Source of the DNA: Deltaproteobacteria bacterium
GTDB taxonomy: Bacteria > Desulfobacterota > Desulfuromonadia > Desulfuromonadales > Geopsychrobacteraceae
Length of the DNA stretch: 59,962 nt
Direction of reading: 5' to 3'
NCBI GenBank assembly: GCA_024280335.1
Contig: JAJRQI010000058.1
Location: 1 to 59,962, forward strand
Part shown: positions 1 through 8,181 of the stretch, one piece after another
Position numbering within the stretch: the first letter of the stretch is position 1
How the letters are laid out: the number at the start of each line of letters is the position of its first letter
Made by a program: the position numbers and the translations under genes
The notes under the pieces: model-generated
Database searches by the model: none
What the model saw: only the letters and a program-made list of their open reading frames with translations
What the model was told of the DNA's origin: nothing

Positions 1-74
1 ATGGGTCTTAAAAGCTTAAAAACAAGAGGATAAGCCTCGACAGCTATTACTGATGGCCGAGAATCTACAAAAAA

Positions 75-90
75 ATGCTTTTAAAAGCAT
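75..90. repeat. 16-bp perfect palindrome
   Basis: ATGCTTTTAAAAGCAT reads the same on both strands. It lies in the AT-rich leader before the toxin-antitoxin remnants. It could be an old operator or half of a weak terminator; no T-run follows. I recognise nothing else in bases 1-106. Confidence 0.4.
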
Positions 91-106
91 CAGGGGTTAA
101 TACTAG

Positions 107-259
107 CTGGTCCTGATAGGGTACTTTTCAACACCCTTAAGGCGTGTTGATTTTGAAACGAGAATTCTCGGTGAATATCTTGATACGGCCTATTTGAGAT
201 CCACCCAGCGAACTTATCTTAAGAAACAACTGGCACAGGGAGTATCTTTTGGTCAATAA
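107..259 (+). pseudogene. Remnant of MntA-like nucleotidyltransferase antitoxin (C-terminal end only)
   Basis: An open frame bounded by TAG (104-106) and TAA (257-259) has no start codon of its own and no catalytic GSxxxG...DxD region. Its C-terminal stretch (DFETRILGEYLDTAYLR, then a lysine/arginine-rich tail) resembles the end of MntA-type minimal nucleotidyltransferases, the antitoxins of HepT toxins. The match is supported by the next frame, which overlaps it by 11 bases and looks like the start of HepT, the usual mntA-hepT arrangement. The N-terminal catalytic part is missing or lies outside the window in degraded form. Family assignment is from memory of the motif, without a search. Confidence 0.55.
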
Positions 260-392
260 GGCTGTCCTGGCGGCGCGTCTGGAACGGTTTCGGGAGTATC
301 TTGCTGTGCTTGAAGCGGCCAGGCAGTATGATCTGAATCGTTTCGTCCTGGATCCATATATCCACTGTCGGAGTATAAACCTTGCCTTTTGA
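249..392 (+). pseudogene. Remnant of HepT-like RNase toxin (N-terminal end only)
   Basis: TTG at 249 opens a frame of about 47 codons whose product (AARLERFREYLAVLEAAR, then YDLNRFVLDPYIHC) matches the N-terminal helix pair of HepT/DUF86 RNases. Full HepT is about 130-145 residues and carries a later RxxxxH active-site motif, which is absent. The frame runs 11 bases into pilD and stops at TGA 390-392. It is therefore a truncated gene cut off where pilD begins. Together with the preceding MntA tail it marks a decayed toxin-antitoxin locus. Confidence 0.55.
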
Positions 393-1161
393 ATATTATT
401 CCTTTCCTCTGTTCACCTTTTTCTTTGGAGCGGTCGTCGGTTCATTCTTGAATGTCTGCATCTATCGTGTCCCCGCCGGCTTATCGATTGTTGCGCCGCC
501 GTCATCTTGCCCGTCATGCGGAGATCGGATCCGCTGGTTTCAGAATATCCCCATTTTCAGTTATCTGTTTCTGCTCGGTCGTTGCGCGCGCTGTAAAGTC
601 AGAATATCACTGCGCTATCCAATGGTTGAGGCCTTAAATGGCGCCCTCTTTTTTTTGGTTCTATATCAGTTCGGCTTTTCTCCGGTGACACTCGTCTACT
701 GGGTTTTTGTTGCTGTGCTCGTGGTGATTACCTTTATAGATCTTGACCACCAAATCATCCCTGATGTGATCAGTTTGCCGGGGATAGCCGTCGGTTTTGT
801 CGCCTCATTTTTTGTACCCTGGATCAGTTGGTTCGATTCTTTGTTCGGGATTTTGCTGGGTGGCGGCCTCCTGTTGTCGATCGCCTGGGGCTATCAGCTT
901 ATTGCCAAGCGTGAAGGAATGGGCGGGGGGGATATCAAGCTGTTGGCAATGTTCGGAGCTTTTCTCGGTTGGAAGGCGATTTTACCGATTGTTTTTTTAG
1001 CCTCAGTGTTTGGCTCACTGATCGGTGTGCCGCTGATGCTGTTGCAGAAAAAGGACGGTAAATTAGCGCTTCCCTTTGGACCCTTTCTCTCGTTGGCTGC
1101 TATAATTTACCTTCTCTATGGAACTCAGCTGCTTGAGTGGTATCTAGACTTTTATACATAG
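382..1161 (+). CDS. pilD: Prepilin leader peptidase/N-methyltransferase PilD
   Basis: Inner-membrane aspartic protease (A24 family) that cleaves type IV prepilin and type II pseudopilin leaders and methylates the new N-terminus. The 259-residue length is normal for the bifunctional form. Residues 12-29 carry the conserved membrane entry GAVVGSFLNVCIYR. Two CxxC pairs at C43/C46 and C68/C71 form the cytoplasmic zinc site. The catalytic aspartates are in FIDLDHQIIPD (D120) and GMGGGDIKLL (D184). TTG 382 is chosen because GGAG sits about 8 bases upstream and because the conserved N-terminus follows at once. It precedes the pilMNOPQ block and would process the pseudopilin at 52.1 kb. No pilin gene is in the window. 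Confidence 0.95.
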   Translation: MPFEYYSFPLFTFFFGAVVGSFLNVCIYRVPAGLSIVAPPSSCPSCGDRIRWFQNIPIFSYLFLLGRCARCKVRISLRYPMVEALNGALFFLVLYQFGFSPVTLVYWVFVAVLVVITFIDLDHQIIPDVISLPGIAVGFVASFFVPWISWFDSLFGILLGGGLLLSIAWGYQLIAKREGMGGGDIKLLAMFGAFLGWKAILPIVFLASVFGSLIGVPLMLLQKKDGKLALPFGPFLSLAAIIYLLYGTQLLEWYLDFYT

Positions 1162-1215
1162 CCTGCATGTTCAGAATGTGTTTAAAGTTGGACCATTGGT
1201 TTATTCTTAAATTGC

Positions 1216-1243
1216 TTGACAATAATGCTCATTGACCTATAAT
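1216..1243 (+). promoter_or_regulatory. Sigma-70 promoter for the HTH-pilMNOPQ operon
   Basis: TTGACA (1216-1221) and TATAAT (1238-1243) are both exact consensus hexamers, 16 bp apart. Transcription would begin near 1250. That argues that the HTH gene starts at ATG 1287, which has AGGGG 8 bases upstream, and not at ATG 1245, which would be at or before the transcript start. Confidence 0.8.
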
Positions 1244-1286
1244 TATGCACAATTTGATTATGTTTGCTATTTTAGGGGTCAAGCGC

Positions 1287-1487
1287 ATGTTGCCAAATCA
1301 TGTAAAAGAAATTCGAGAATCATTGCTACTGAGTAAGGCTGAGTTGGCGCGCAAGGCAGATGTTTCTCCGTTAACAATAACCCGTATCGAGCGTGGTTAC
1401 CCCTGCCGGATGGAGACGATGCGCAAGATTATCCTGGCCTTAGGTTTTAAGTTGACCGATAAGGTCGATGTGTTTCCGGAACAGTAG
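1287..1487 (+). CDS. Small XRE-family helix-turn-helix protein
   Basis: A 66-residue, stand-alone HTH of the Cro/CI (XRE) type. The helix-turn-helix is in KAELARKADVSPLTITRIERG, and a second helix pair (ETMRKIILALGFKL) closes the fold. There is no effector or dimerisation domain. ATG 1287 is preferred over ATG 1245 because it has a good ribosome-binding site and lies inside the transcript predicted from the promoter at 1216-1243. It is the first gene of the pilMNOPQ transcription unit, 61 bases before pilM. It may regulate the pil operon or itself; the target is inference. Confidence 0.8.
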   Translation: MLPNHVKEIRESLLLSKAELARKADVSPLTITRIERGYPCRMETMRKIILALGFKLTDKVDVFPEQ

Positions 1488-1548
1488 GTTCTGATTGTTG
1501 GGTGGGCTTGAATTGACTAAGTGTAACTCTCTTCTGACTGGATAAGAA

Positions 1549-2607
1549 ATGTTCGCCTCGAAAAAAGATATTGTCGGTATCGATGTCGGCTCGAGTGCAG
1601 TGAAGTTGGTGCGGTTGCGTGAGTCGCGCGGTAATTATCATCTGGTAAATGTTGGCATCATGCCCTTAGCGCCTGAGACGATTGTCGACAATACCATCAT
1701 GGATTCTACGACGATTGTTGATGTTATCAAGAACTTGATGATTGGAATGAAGGTTAAGGTAAAAAGAGTCTCGACATCAGTTTCCGGCCACTCGGTTATT
1801 ATCCGAAAAATTTTACTTCCGGTTATGACCGATTCTGAATTAGAGGCATCTATTCAGTGGGAGGCCGAACAGTATATTCCTTTCGACATTTCGGAAGTAA
1901 ATATCGACTTCCAGATTCTTGGGCCGGATGAAAAAGATCCATCACAGATGAATGTCATGCTGGTAGCGGCGAAAAAAGATTTTGTCGAAGATTTTGTGAG
2001 TATCTTCGCCGAGTCCGGATTAGAACCGATCGTTATGGACATCGATTGTTTCGCTGTAGAAAACATGTTCGACTATAACTATGGCTTTGTTGACAATGAG
2101 GTTGTTGCACTGATCGATCTAGGTGCCAGTGCAACCAGCGTCAATGTTTTAAAAGGTGAGGTTTCCGTTTTTACTCGGGATATTCAGGCGGGAGGAAACC
2201 TGCTGAGTGAAGAACTGCAAAAACGCCTTGGTGTCAGCAGTGAGGAGGCCGAAAGAGCAAAGCTGGGTGACCGGGATATTGCTGATGTTGATCCCGATTC
2301 AATTGATGAGGTGCTGCGGGATGCGATTGAAAACCTTGTCCAGGAAGTTCAGCGCTCGCTTGATTTCTTTACCGCAACATCGAGTGAAGATCGCGTCACC
2401 AAGGTGTATCTTGCCGGTGGCGTCTCAAGCTCAACTCAAGTTCGGGAGACACTCGAGGCGCGCCTCGCTATCCCGACTGAGCGTGTCGACCCGTTCCGCA
2501 ATCTTACCATTAATGAGAAGGAATTCGACTCTGAATATCTTGAAGCCATCGGGCCGATGTTCTCTGTTGCCGTAGGGCTTGCTATGAGGAAGGTGGGTGA
2601 CAAATGA
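1549..2607 (+). CDS. pilM: Type IV pilus assembly protein PilM (actin-like ATPase)
   Basis: Cytoplasmic FtsA/actin-fold ATPase that binds the N-terminal tail of PilN and couples the inner-membrane alignment complex to the pilus motor. The phosphate-1 motif is at residues 9-20 (VGIDVGSSAVKL). A second nucleotide-binding stretch appears near residue 190 (ALIDLGASATS), and the adenosine loop is near 287 (VYLAGGVSSS). Length 352 is standard. The stop overlaps the pilN start (ATGA), so translation is probably coupled. The Shine-Dalgarno sequence before ATG 1549 is weak. Confidence 0.93.
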   Translation: MFASKKDIVGIDVGSSAVKLVRLRESRGNYHLVNVGIMPLAPETIVDNTIMDSTTIVDVIKNLMIGMKVKVKRVSTSVSGHSVIIRKILLPVMTDSELEASIQWEAEQYIPFDISEVNIDFQILGPDEKDPSQMNVMLVAAKKDFVEDFVSIFAESGLEPIVMDIDCFAVENMFDYNYGFVDNEVVALIDLGASATSVNVLKGEVSVFTRDIQAGGNLLSEELQKRLGVSSEEAERAKLGDRDIADVDPDSIDEVLRDAIENLVQEVQRSLDFFTATSSEDRVTKVYLAGGVSSSTQVRETLEARLAIPTERVDPFRNLTINEKEFDSEYLEAIGPMFSVAVGLAMRKVGDK

Positions 2608-3155
2608 TTCGGATAAACCTTCTCCCGGTTCGCGCAGCCCAGAAGAAAGAGAGGCTACGTTCGCAGGCTTCGGTGCTGTTCCTCTGTTTGTTGCTGGTCT
2701 CTGCGGGCTGCGGCGCTTTATATGTACAGCAGATGTTGGCGAATGATGGCTTGACTGAAGAAATTGCAGCAATAGATAAGCGAAACCGTGATCTCAAAAA
2801 ACAATTGGGCGAGGTCGCTGATTTTGACAAGAAGAACGAAGAATTAGGAAAAAAACTGGACATACTGGACTCATTGATGGCCGGCAAAACGGGTCCGGTA
2901 CGTCTGCTTGATGAACTGATAACCGCACTGCCCAAGAAGGTTTGGTTGACACAGTTTACGGATGCGGGAGGGAAGATCAAACTTGCCGGTTTCGGTGACA
3001 GCGAGAATACCGTTGCCGAATTTATGAGTAATCTGGAAAAGTCACCGAACTATCAAAACGTGGAATTGAGCGTAACCGAACAGTCAGAGGTTGGTGGAAT
3101 CAAGATGCAGAAATTTGCCCTCAGTTGCCAGACTGAGACTCCACCGTCAAAATAG
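2604..3155 (+). CDS. pilN: Type IV pilus inner-membrane protein PilN
   Basis: Bitopic inner-membrane component of the PilMNOP alignment complex. It opens with the PilM-binding motif (MIRINLLPVR, residues 1-10), followed by one hydrophobic segment (about residues 25-44), a coiled-coil stretch (about 50-95) and a small C-terminal ferredoxin-like domain. The 183-residue length fits the family. It overlaps pilM by 4 bases and is followed by pilO after 11 bases. Confidence 0.92.
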   Translation: MIRINLLPVRAAQKKERLRSQASVLFLCLLLVSAGCGALYVQQMLANDGLTEEIAAIDKRNRDLKKQLGEVADFDKKNEELGKKLDILDSLMAGKTGPVRLLDELITALPKKVWLTQFTDAGGKIKLAGFGDSENTVAEFMSNLEKSPNYQNVELSVTEQSEVGGIKMQKFALSCQTETPPSK

Positions 3156-3166
3156 GAATGTAATCA

Positions 3167-3772
3167 ATGGATGCAAGAGTCGAAAAGATATTAAGTCTAC
3201 CGGCGTATCAGCGGATATTGATAGTCGTCATCCTGATGGCGGTAATTGGTGCTGGATTTTTCCTGCTGATTTATCAAGGGCAGCTGGATGAATATGAACG
3301 TTTAACCAGTCGTCGCAATACGGCACAAGCGTCATTGGTGAAAAATCAAAGGATTGCAGATAAGCTGGATTTGTATAAAGCGGAATATGCGAAACTTCAG
3401 GAGCGGCTGAATGAAGCTTTGGGGCAATTACCACTTAAAAAGGAAATCCCCAGTCTTTTGACAAAAATAGGTGCATTGGCAAAAGAGAATGGCTTGGATG
3501 TCATCCGCTTTAAACCGGGAGGAGAAGTTCCAAAGGGGTTTTATGCTGAAGTGCCTGTCGATCTGAAATTATTCGGCTCCTACCATCAGGCCGCAATGTT
3601 TTTTGACGCTGTCAGCAAGATGAAGCGGATTGTGAATATACAAGGGTTGAAACTGGGGAATGCCAAATCTGGCGATGGCCGAACTGACCTTGCTGTTGAT
3701 TGCCGTGCCATAACTTTCCGTTTTATTGAAAAGCCTGCAGCTCAACCAGGGAAAGGTGGGAAGCGGAAATGA
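3167..3772 (+). CDS. pilO: Type IV pilus inner-membrane protein PilO
   Basis: Structural partner of PilN with the same layout: a short cytoplasmic end, one transmembrane helix (about residues 16-36, rich in I/V/L), a coiled coil (about 40-90), and a periplasmic domain containing the typical ENGLDVIRFKPG and VPVDLKLFGSYHQAAMFFDA stretches. Length 201. The stop overlaps pilP (ATGA at 3769). Confidence 0.92.
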   Translation: MDARVEKILSLPAYQRILIVVILMAVIGAGFFLLIYQGQLDEYERLTSRRNTAQASLVKNQRIADKLDLYKAEYAKLQERLNEALGQLPLKKEIPSLLTKIGALAKENGLDVIRFKPGGEVPKGFYAEVPVDLKLFGSYHQAAMFFDAVSKMKRIVNIQGLKLGNAKSGDGRTDLAVDCRAITFRFIEKPAAQPGKGGKRK

Positions 3773-4308
3773 GTGGGAACAATGGTATCCGGTTGCTGTT
3801 TTTCTGTCTTGTGACTGCTGCGCTGGTCACTGTCTCTCCTCCTGTAACTATTGCTGAGTCACCCCCCGAGCCAACGATTGAGAGTGTCTTGGCTGGAAAC
3901 CCTGCGAACCCTGAAACCGATGTCTTTACCTACAGGGCTGCGGGCAGAAGAGATCCATTTGAGCCGTTGGTTACAAAACAGAAGAAAGCCGCAAGGGTTG
4001 TTGTTAAGCCGAGGGGGCCGTTACAGAAGTACGAATTAAGCCAATTTCGACTGATGGCCGTATTGGTTGTTAAGGGGCGACCGATGGCCATGGTCAAAGC
4101 CCCGGACGGAAAAAGTTACCCGGTGAAAATTGGTAATGAAATCGGTCGTTACGAAGGTAAGGTTGTGAACATCGAAACAAAGGTGACGAAAAGGGATAGT
4201 TTTGGTAAGCGGATAGAGCAGAGCCCTGATCGGATTGTCGTAAAAGAGACTGTTCGTGATAATTTTACCGGTAAACATTCAGTTGAATATCGCTATCTCA
4301 CAATGTGA
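3769..4308 (+). CDS. pilP: Type IV pilus assembly protein PilP
   Basis: Periplasmic linker between the PilN/PilO complex and the PilQ secretin. The GRRDPFEPLV motif (about residues 58-67) and the beta-sandwich region beginning FRLMAVLVVKGRPMAMV are characteristic. The N-terminus has a hydrophobic segment (residues 8-25). The only cysteine there (LLFFC) does not fit a lipobox, so unlike many PilP proteins this one may be a signal-anchored or secreted protein and not a lipoprotein. The gene overlaps pilO by 4 bases. Confidence 0.9.
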   Translation: MSGNNGIRLLFFCLVTAALVTVSPPVTIAESPPEPTIESVLAGNPANPETDVFTYRAAGRRDPFEPLVTKQKKAARVVVKPRGPLQKYELSQFRLMAVLVVKGRPMAMVKAPDGKSYPVKIGNEIGRYEGKVVNIETKVTKRDSFGKRIEQSPDRIVVKETVRDNFTGKHSVEYRYLTM

Positions 4309-4359
4309 TTTCGGAAAACTTCTTGAGGTTGTTTGCGTATGTTTTTTAGGGGAATAAAT

Positions 4360-6480
4360 ATGAGAAGAAGCTTTGTGCTCCTCAGTGTGTTTGTCCTGGT
4401 CTCGATATCAGGGCTAGCGATGACTGTTTTCGCTGCCAACTCTGTCTCGTCGGTCAATGTTGCAAATCAAAAGGTACAGTTGACAGCAAGCGCAGGCGTT
4501 GAGCAGATTCGCTATTTCACCCTCGACTCTCCCAAGCGCCTGGTGGTAGATCTTTATGGTGTCCAGCCGGGGAATCATGGCCGTAATTTTTCTCTGAAGA
4601 ATGGTTTTCGCAGCTTGCGGGTTGGGCCATACGAAGATAAAACACGATTTGTCTTTGATGTTTCCGGAGTCGCATTCCCTACCTTCAGTGTTGATACGGA
4701 AAATGACCAGGTTGTTGTCACGTGGCAGGATACGGTTGCGGTTCAACAGCAGACGGCTAGAGAAGTACCTACCGTCGGCAGCGCACAAATCACCGCGATT
4801 GACTTCTCTTCCCGGTCCGGGAAATCCCGATTTGATATACGCTTAAAAGGTTCTGCTGAACTGTCCGGTCCGGAAAAAGAGGGGACCAAAATTCAGTTTT
4901 CGCTGAATAATACAACGATTCCTCGTTCTTTACGCCGCTCGTTTGATACCTTGGCCTTTCCCAGTGCCATACATTCTGTGAACCCTTATCTGGTAAATAT
5001 CGGCGGTGTCCCACAGGTTCGGTTTGCGGTTAACTTGAAAGGTCATGCGAAATATCAAATACAGAAAACCGGTTCTGGCTATGCGTTTATCGTAGACGAT
5101 GGAAACTACGCAAAATCACAACCGGCAATCTCCGGGATATTGCCGGTTACGGTAACCAATGGAACCGTTAATTCCGAAGGTGAAATCTTATCGGGGATGC
5201 CGTCAGTCTCTACCCCGACGCTAGCCGGCACCGGTGCTGCTCTTGTGCCGACGGTAAGTGCGAATTCCAAATATACCGGAGATAAAACCTCACTGGTTTT
5301 TGACAATGCCGAAGTGCGCGACATCTTGCGCTTGATTGCTGAAATGAGCGATCTTAATATCATCGCTTCTGATGAAGTGAAAGGCAACGTCACTTTGCGT
5401 TTGATTGATGTGCCTTGGGATCAAGCGCTTGAACTTGTCCTCGATATAACCGGCCTCGGGATGCTTCAGGAAGGGAATGTTGTTCGGGTCTTGCCGAAAG
5501 ATAAAATCCGTTCCATGCGTGATGCTGAACTGATGACAGCCCGCTCCCAGGAAAAGTTGGAACCGCTGGTGACGGAAGTCATTACGGTCAGCTATGCAGA
5601 TCTGGGGAATGTCGCTGTTCCGACCAAAAAAGTCCTGAGCGGCCGCGGTACCATAACCGAGGACAGTCGCAATAAGCTTCTGATCATAACCGATGTACCT
5701 TCACGGATAGAGAAAGCGAGGGAGTTGATCAAGATTCTCGACACTCCAGAGCGACAGGTTATGATTGAGGCTCGAATTGTCGAGGTGAATTCCAACTACA
5801 GTCGCGACCTTGGAGTCAACTGGGGAATTAATTTCCAAAACCCTGGACATAAGTTAGGCAGCGCGGCAATTGGCCTTGGGGGTGATTTTCTGGTCGGTCT
5901 TCCCGCAGGTGCCGGCAGCGCGGCGGTAGAGGCTGGTCTGGGTTCTGGCCTCACTTTCGGTAGAATCGGTATTGACCAGACTATCCTGGATTTGCGCATC
6001 TCTGCCTTGGAGTCTGCCGGTAGAGGGAAAATCATTTCGACTCCGCGGATAACGACTCTTAACGGTGAAACGGCAACCATCAGTCAAGGTACCTCTATCC
6101 CCTATCAGACATCGGGGGCTGATGGGCCGAAGACTGAGTTTGTCAATGCTGAGTTGAAGCTGAAGGTTACCCCGGTTATCAATCCGGATGACTCCATTAT
6201 CCTGGAAATTCTTGCGACGAATGACTCCCCATCGCTTACGGCTGGTGCTTCTGCACCAAGTATTGACACCAAAAAGGCGCAGACAAAAGTTCTGGTCCGC
6301 GATGGCGACACAACTGTGCTGGGGGGCATATTTATTGAGAATAACTCTGATGCTGATTCAGGCACACCATGGCTTAAAGACATTCCGTTTCTCGGCCATA
6401 TTTTTAAATCGAATAAAAAAACCAACACAAGATCTGAATTGCTGATTTTTATTACCCCCAGAATTGTGCGCCAGGATTAA
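4360..6480 (+). CDS. pilQ: Type IV pilus secretin PilQ
   Basis: Outer-membrane secretin through which the pilus passes. From ATG 4360 it is 706 residues with a clear signal peptide ending near MTVFAA. ATG 4360 has AGGGG 7 bases upstream; an in-frame TTG at 4333 has nothing comparable. Domains in order are an AMIN domain (about 25-115), probably a second AMIN-like region (about 130-245), a secretin/TonB short N-terminal domain (about 310-380, SLVFDNAEVRDILRLIAEM), an N1 domain, and the secretin core ending KSNKKTNTRSELLIFITPRIV. Last gene before a strong terminator. Confidence 0.95.
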   Translation: MRRSFVLLSVFVLVSISGLAMTVFAANSVSSVNVANQKVQLTASAGVEQIRYFTLDSPKRLVVDLYGVQPGNHGRNFSLKNGFRSLRVGPYEDKTRFVFDVSGVAFPTFSVDTENDQVVVTWQDTVAVQQQTAREVPTVGSAQITAIDFSSRSGKSRFDIRLKGSAELSGPEKEGTKIQFSLNNTTIPRSLRRSFDTLAFPSAIHSVNPYLVNIGGVPQVRFAVNLKGHAKYQIQKTGSGYAFIVDDGNYAKSQPAISGILPVTVTNGTVNSEGEILSGMPSVSTPTLAGTGAALVPTVSANSKYTGDKTSLVFDNAEVRDILRLIAEMSDLNIIASDEVKGNVTLRLIDVPWDQALELVLDITGLGMLQEGNVVRVLPKDKIRSMRDAELMTARSQEKLEPLVTEVITVSYADLGNVAVPTKKVLSGRGTITEDSRNKLLIITDVPSRIEKARELIKILDTPERQVMIEARIVEVNSNYSRDLGVNWGINFQNPGHKLGSAAIGLGGDFLVGLPAGAGSAAVEAGLGSGLTFGRIGIDQTILDLRISALESAGRGKIISTPRITTLNGETATISQGTSIPYQTSGADGPKTEFVNAELKLKVTPVINPDDSIILEILATNDSPSLTAGASAPSIDTKKAQTKVLVRDGDTTVLGGIFIENNSDADSGTPWLKDIPFLGHIFKSNKKTNTRSELLIFITPRIVRQD

Positions 6481-6536
6481 GTGTTCTGCTCTGTTCACTG
6501 GTGTGCTAAGGTCGAAACGTTTGTTAGTTGATAGAA

Positions 6537-6562
6537 GGGGCAGGAAAACCTGCCCCTTTTTT
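6537..6562 (+). terminator. Rho-independent terminator after pilQ
   Basis: GGGGCAGG-AAAA-CCTGCCCC followed by six T. A perfect 8-bp GC-rich stem with a tetraloop ends only 19 bases before the aroK start, so the pil operon is probably insulated from aroKB or feeds it only by read-through. Confidence 0.9.
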
Positions 6563-6580
6563 AGTCGTGCGAGTGGAAAT

Positions 6581-7081
6581 TTGAAAAATATTGTTCTGAT
6601 TGGATTTATGGGCTGCGGCAAGTCCAGTGTAGCAACGGCTCTTGGCGCGAAGATGGGCCGCACTGTTTTAGATACAGATCAGTTGATCGTTGCACGGGGC
6701 GACCGGTCCATCCCTGAGATTTTCGCTGCTGAAGGGGAAGTTTTTTTTCGTCGCCTGGAAACAGAGCTATTGACAGATCTGCAATCTGTCGATGCTTCAA
6801 TCATTGCAACAGGGGGTGGAATTGTGCAGAATCAAGAGAATTGGCCCCTGTTACGGCAGTTGGGCAGATTGTACTTCCTGGATGCTCCCTGGTCGGAACT
6901 GAAAAAAAAGATAGCAATGGGTAAAGACCGACCGCTTGCGGGTGATGGTGTCAATTGGCAGCCGGTTCGAACTTTGTGGGAACGACGCCTGCCTCTCTAT
7001 CGCCAGGCGGATGTAACGATCACAACCGCGGGAATGACTATTGATGCTGTGGTCGAAAAAATCTTTCGCGACAAAGAATGA
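6581..7081 (+). CDS. aroK: Shikimate kinase
   Basis: Cytoplasmic P-loop kinase that phosphorylates the 3-hydroxyl of shikimate in aromatic amino acid synthesis. The Walker A motif is at residues 8-15 (GFMGCGKS), the shikimate-binding DTD is at 32-34, and the ATGGG motif follows near residue 76. TTG 6581 gives 166 residues, the family norm. The longer in-frame extension upstream would run back through the terminator and is rejected. It is 7 bases from aroB. The pilQ-aroK-aroB order is conserved in many proteobacteria. Confidence 0.93.
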   Translation: MKNIVLIGFMGCGKSSVATALGAKMGRTVLDTDQLIVARGDRSIPEIFAAEGEVFFRRLETELLTDLQSVDASIIATGGGIVQNQENWPLLRQLGRLYFLDAPWSELKKKIAMGKDRPLAGDGVNWQPVRTLWERRLPLYRQADVTITTAGMTIDAVVEKIFRDKE

Positions 7082-7088
7082 GGCTTGG

Positions 7089-8171
7089 ATGACAGATGAA
7101 ATCAGTGTATCGCTTGGCGATCGGAGCTATCAACTCCTGATCGGGGTAAACACCCTTGGCTGTTTGCCTGCCAAACTCGCTGAGATCAATTTCCCCAAGC
7201 GGATTGCTCTGATTACTAATGAAAAGGTTGATCCCCTCTATGCGGATCAAGTCTGTACTAGTTTGCTGGGGAATGGGTTTTCGCCGATCAAAATTATCAT
7301 TGGCGATGGTGAGGAATATAAAAACCTGACCACGCTGGAGCAGATTTACAATCAGTTGATTGCAAATAATTTCGATCGGGGTTCCGGGCTATTGGCTATT
7401 GGGGGCGGTGTGGTCGGTGATATTGCCGGTTTTGCTGCGGCCACTTTTCTACGCGGTATTCCCTTTGTCCAGGTCCCGACAACCTTGCTTGCGCAAGTTG
7501 ATAGCTCTGTCGGCGGCAAGACGGCCGTGAATCATTCTTTGGGTAAAAATCTGATCGGGGCTTTTTACCAGCCGCGGCTGGTCTTAATAGATGTTGCAAC
7601 TCTGGAGACTCTGGAGCCGCGCGAGGTTTCAGCCGGGTTAGCCGAAGTTGTTAAGTACGGGATCATCAACGATTATGATTTCTTCTGCTGGCTTGAAGGG
7701 AACGTCGATAAGTTGGTCTCAAGAGATATTCCTAGCTTGATTACGGCAGTAAAGAGATCTTGCCAAATAAAAGCGAATATTGTAGAAATTGACGAAAAAG
7801 AGGGCTCAATTCGCGCGTTTTTGAACTACGGTCACACCTTTGGCCATGCAATCGAAGCGTTAACGAAATATGGACAGTGGAAACATGGGGAGGCGGTCTC
7901 TATCGGTATGGTTGTCGCCGCAAAAATCTCGCATTCTCTGGATTTATGTAGTGCCGCGGATGTTTCCCGAATTACTGATTTGTTAGCACGACTTGCGTTA
8001 CCCGTCACTCCGCCAGACTATTCATTGCACGATTACGTGGCTGCCATGCAGCGGGATAAAAAAGTAAAAGAAGGAACCTTAACCCTGATTCTGAATCAGG
8101 GCATCGGCAAGGTCATGTTGAAGCAGGTTCCGGATATCGCATCTGTCTTTTCTACCATTCTGACTGCCTGA
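7089..8171 (+). CDS. aroB: 3-dehydroquinate synthase
   Basis: NAD- and metal-dependent enzyme of the shikimate pathway that cyclises DAHP to 3-dehydroquinate. It contains the nucleotide-binding GGGVVGDIAGFAA, the QVPTTLLAQVDSSVGGKT signature, and metal-ligand histidines in NYGHTFGHAIE and KHGEAV. ATG 7089 has GAGG 5 bases upstream and gives 360 residues, typical of the family; an in-frame ATG at 7041 inside aroK is rejected. Confidence 0.95.
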   Translation: MTDEISVSLGDRSYQLLIGVNTLGCLPAKLAEINFPKRIALITNEKVDPLYADQVCTSLLGNGFSPIKIIIGDGEEYKNLTTLEQIYNQLIANNFDRGSGLLAIGGGVVGDIAGFAAATFLRGIPFVQVPTTLLAQVDSSVGGKTAVNHSLGKNLIGAFYQPRLVLIDVATLETLEPREVSAGLAEVVKYGIINDYDFFCWLEGNVDKLVSRDIPSLITAVKRSCQIKANIVEIDEKEGSIRAFLNYGHTFGHAIEALTKYGQWKHGEAVSIGMVVAAKISHSLDLCSAADVSRITDLLARLALPVTPPDYSLHDYVAAMQRDKKVKEGTLTLILNQGIGKVMLKQVPDIASVFSTILTA

Positions 8172-8181
8172 AGAGGAGATC

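Noticed and set aside
6464-6580. Longer aroK start
   Set aside because: It would place the pilQ terminator inside the gene; TTG 6581 gives the normal length.
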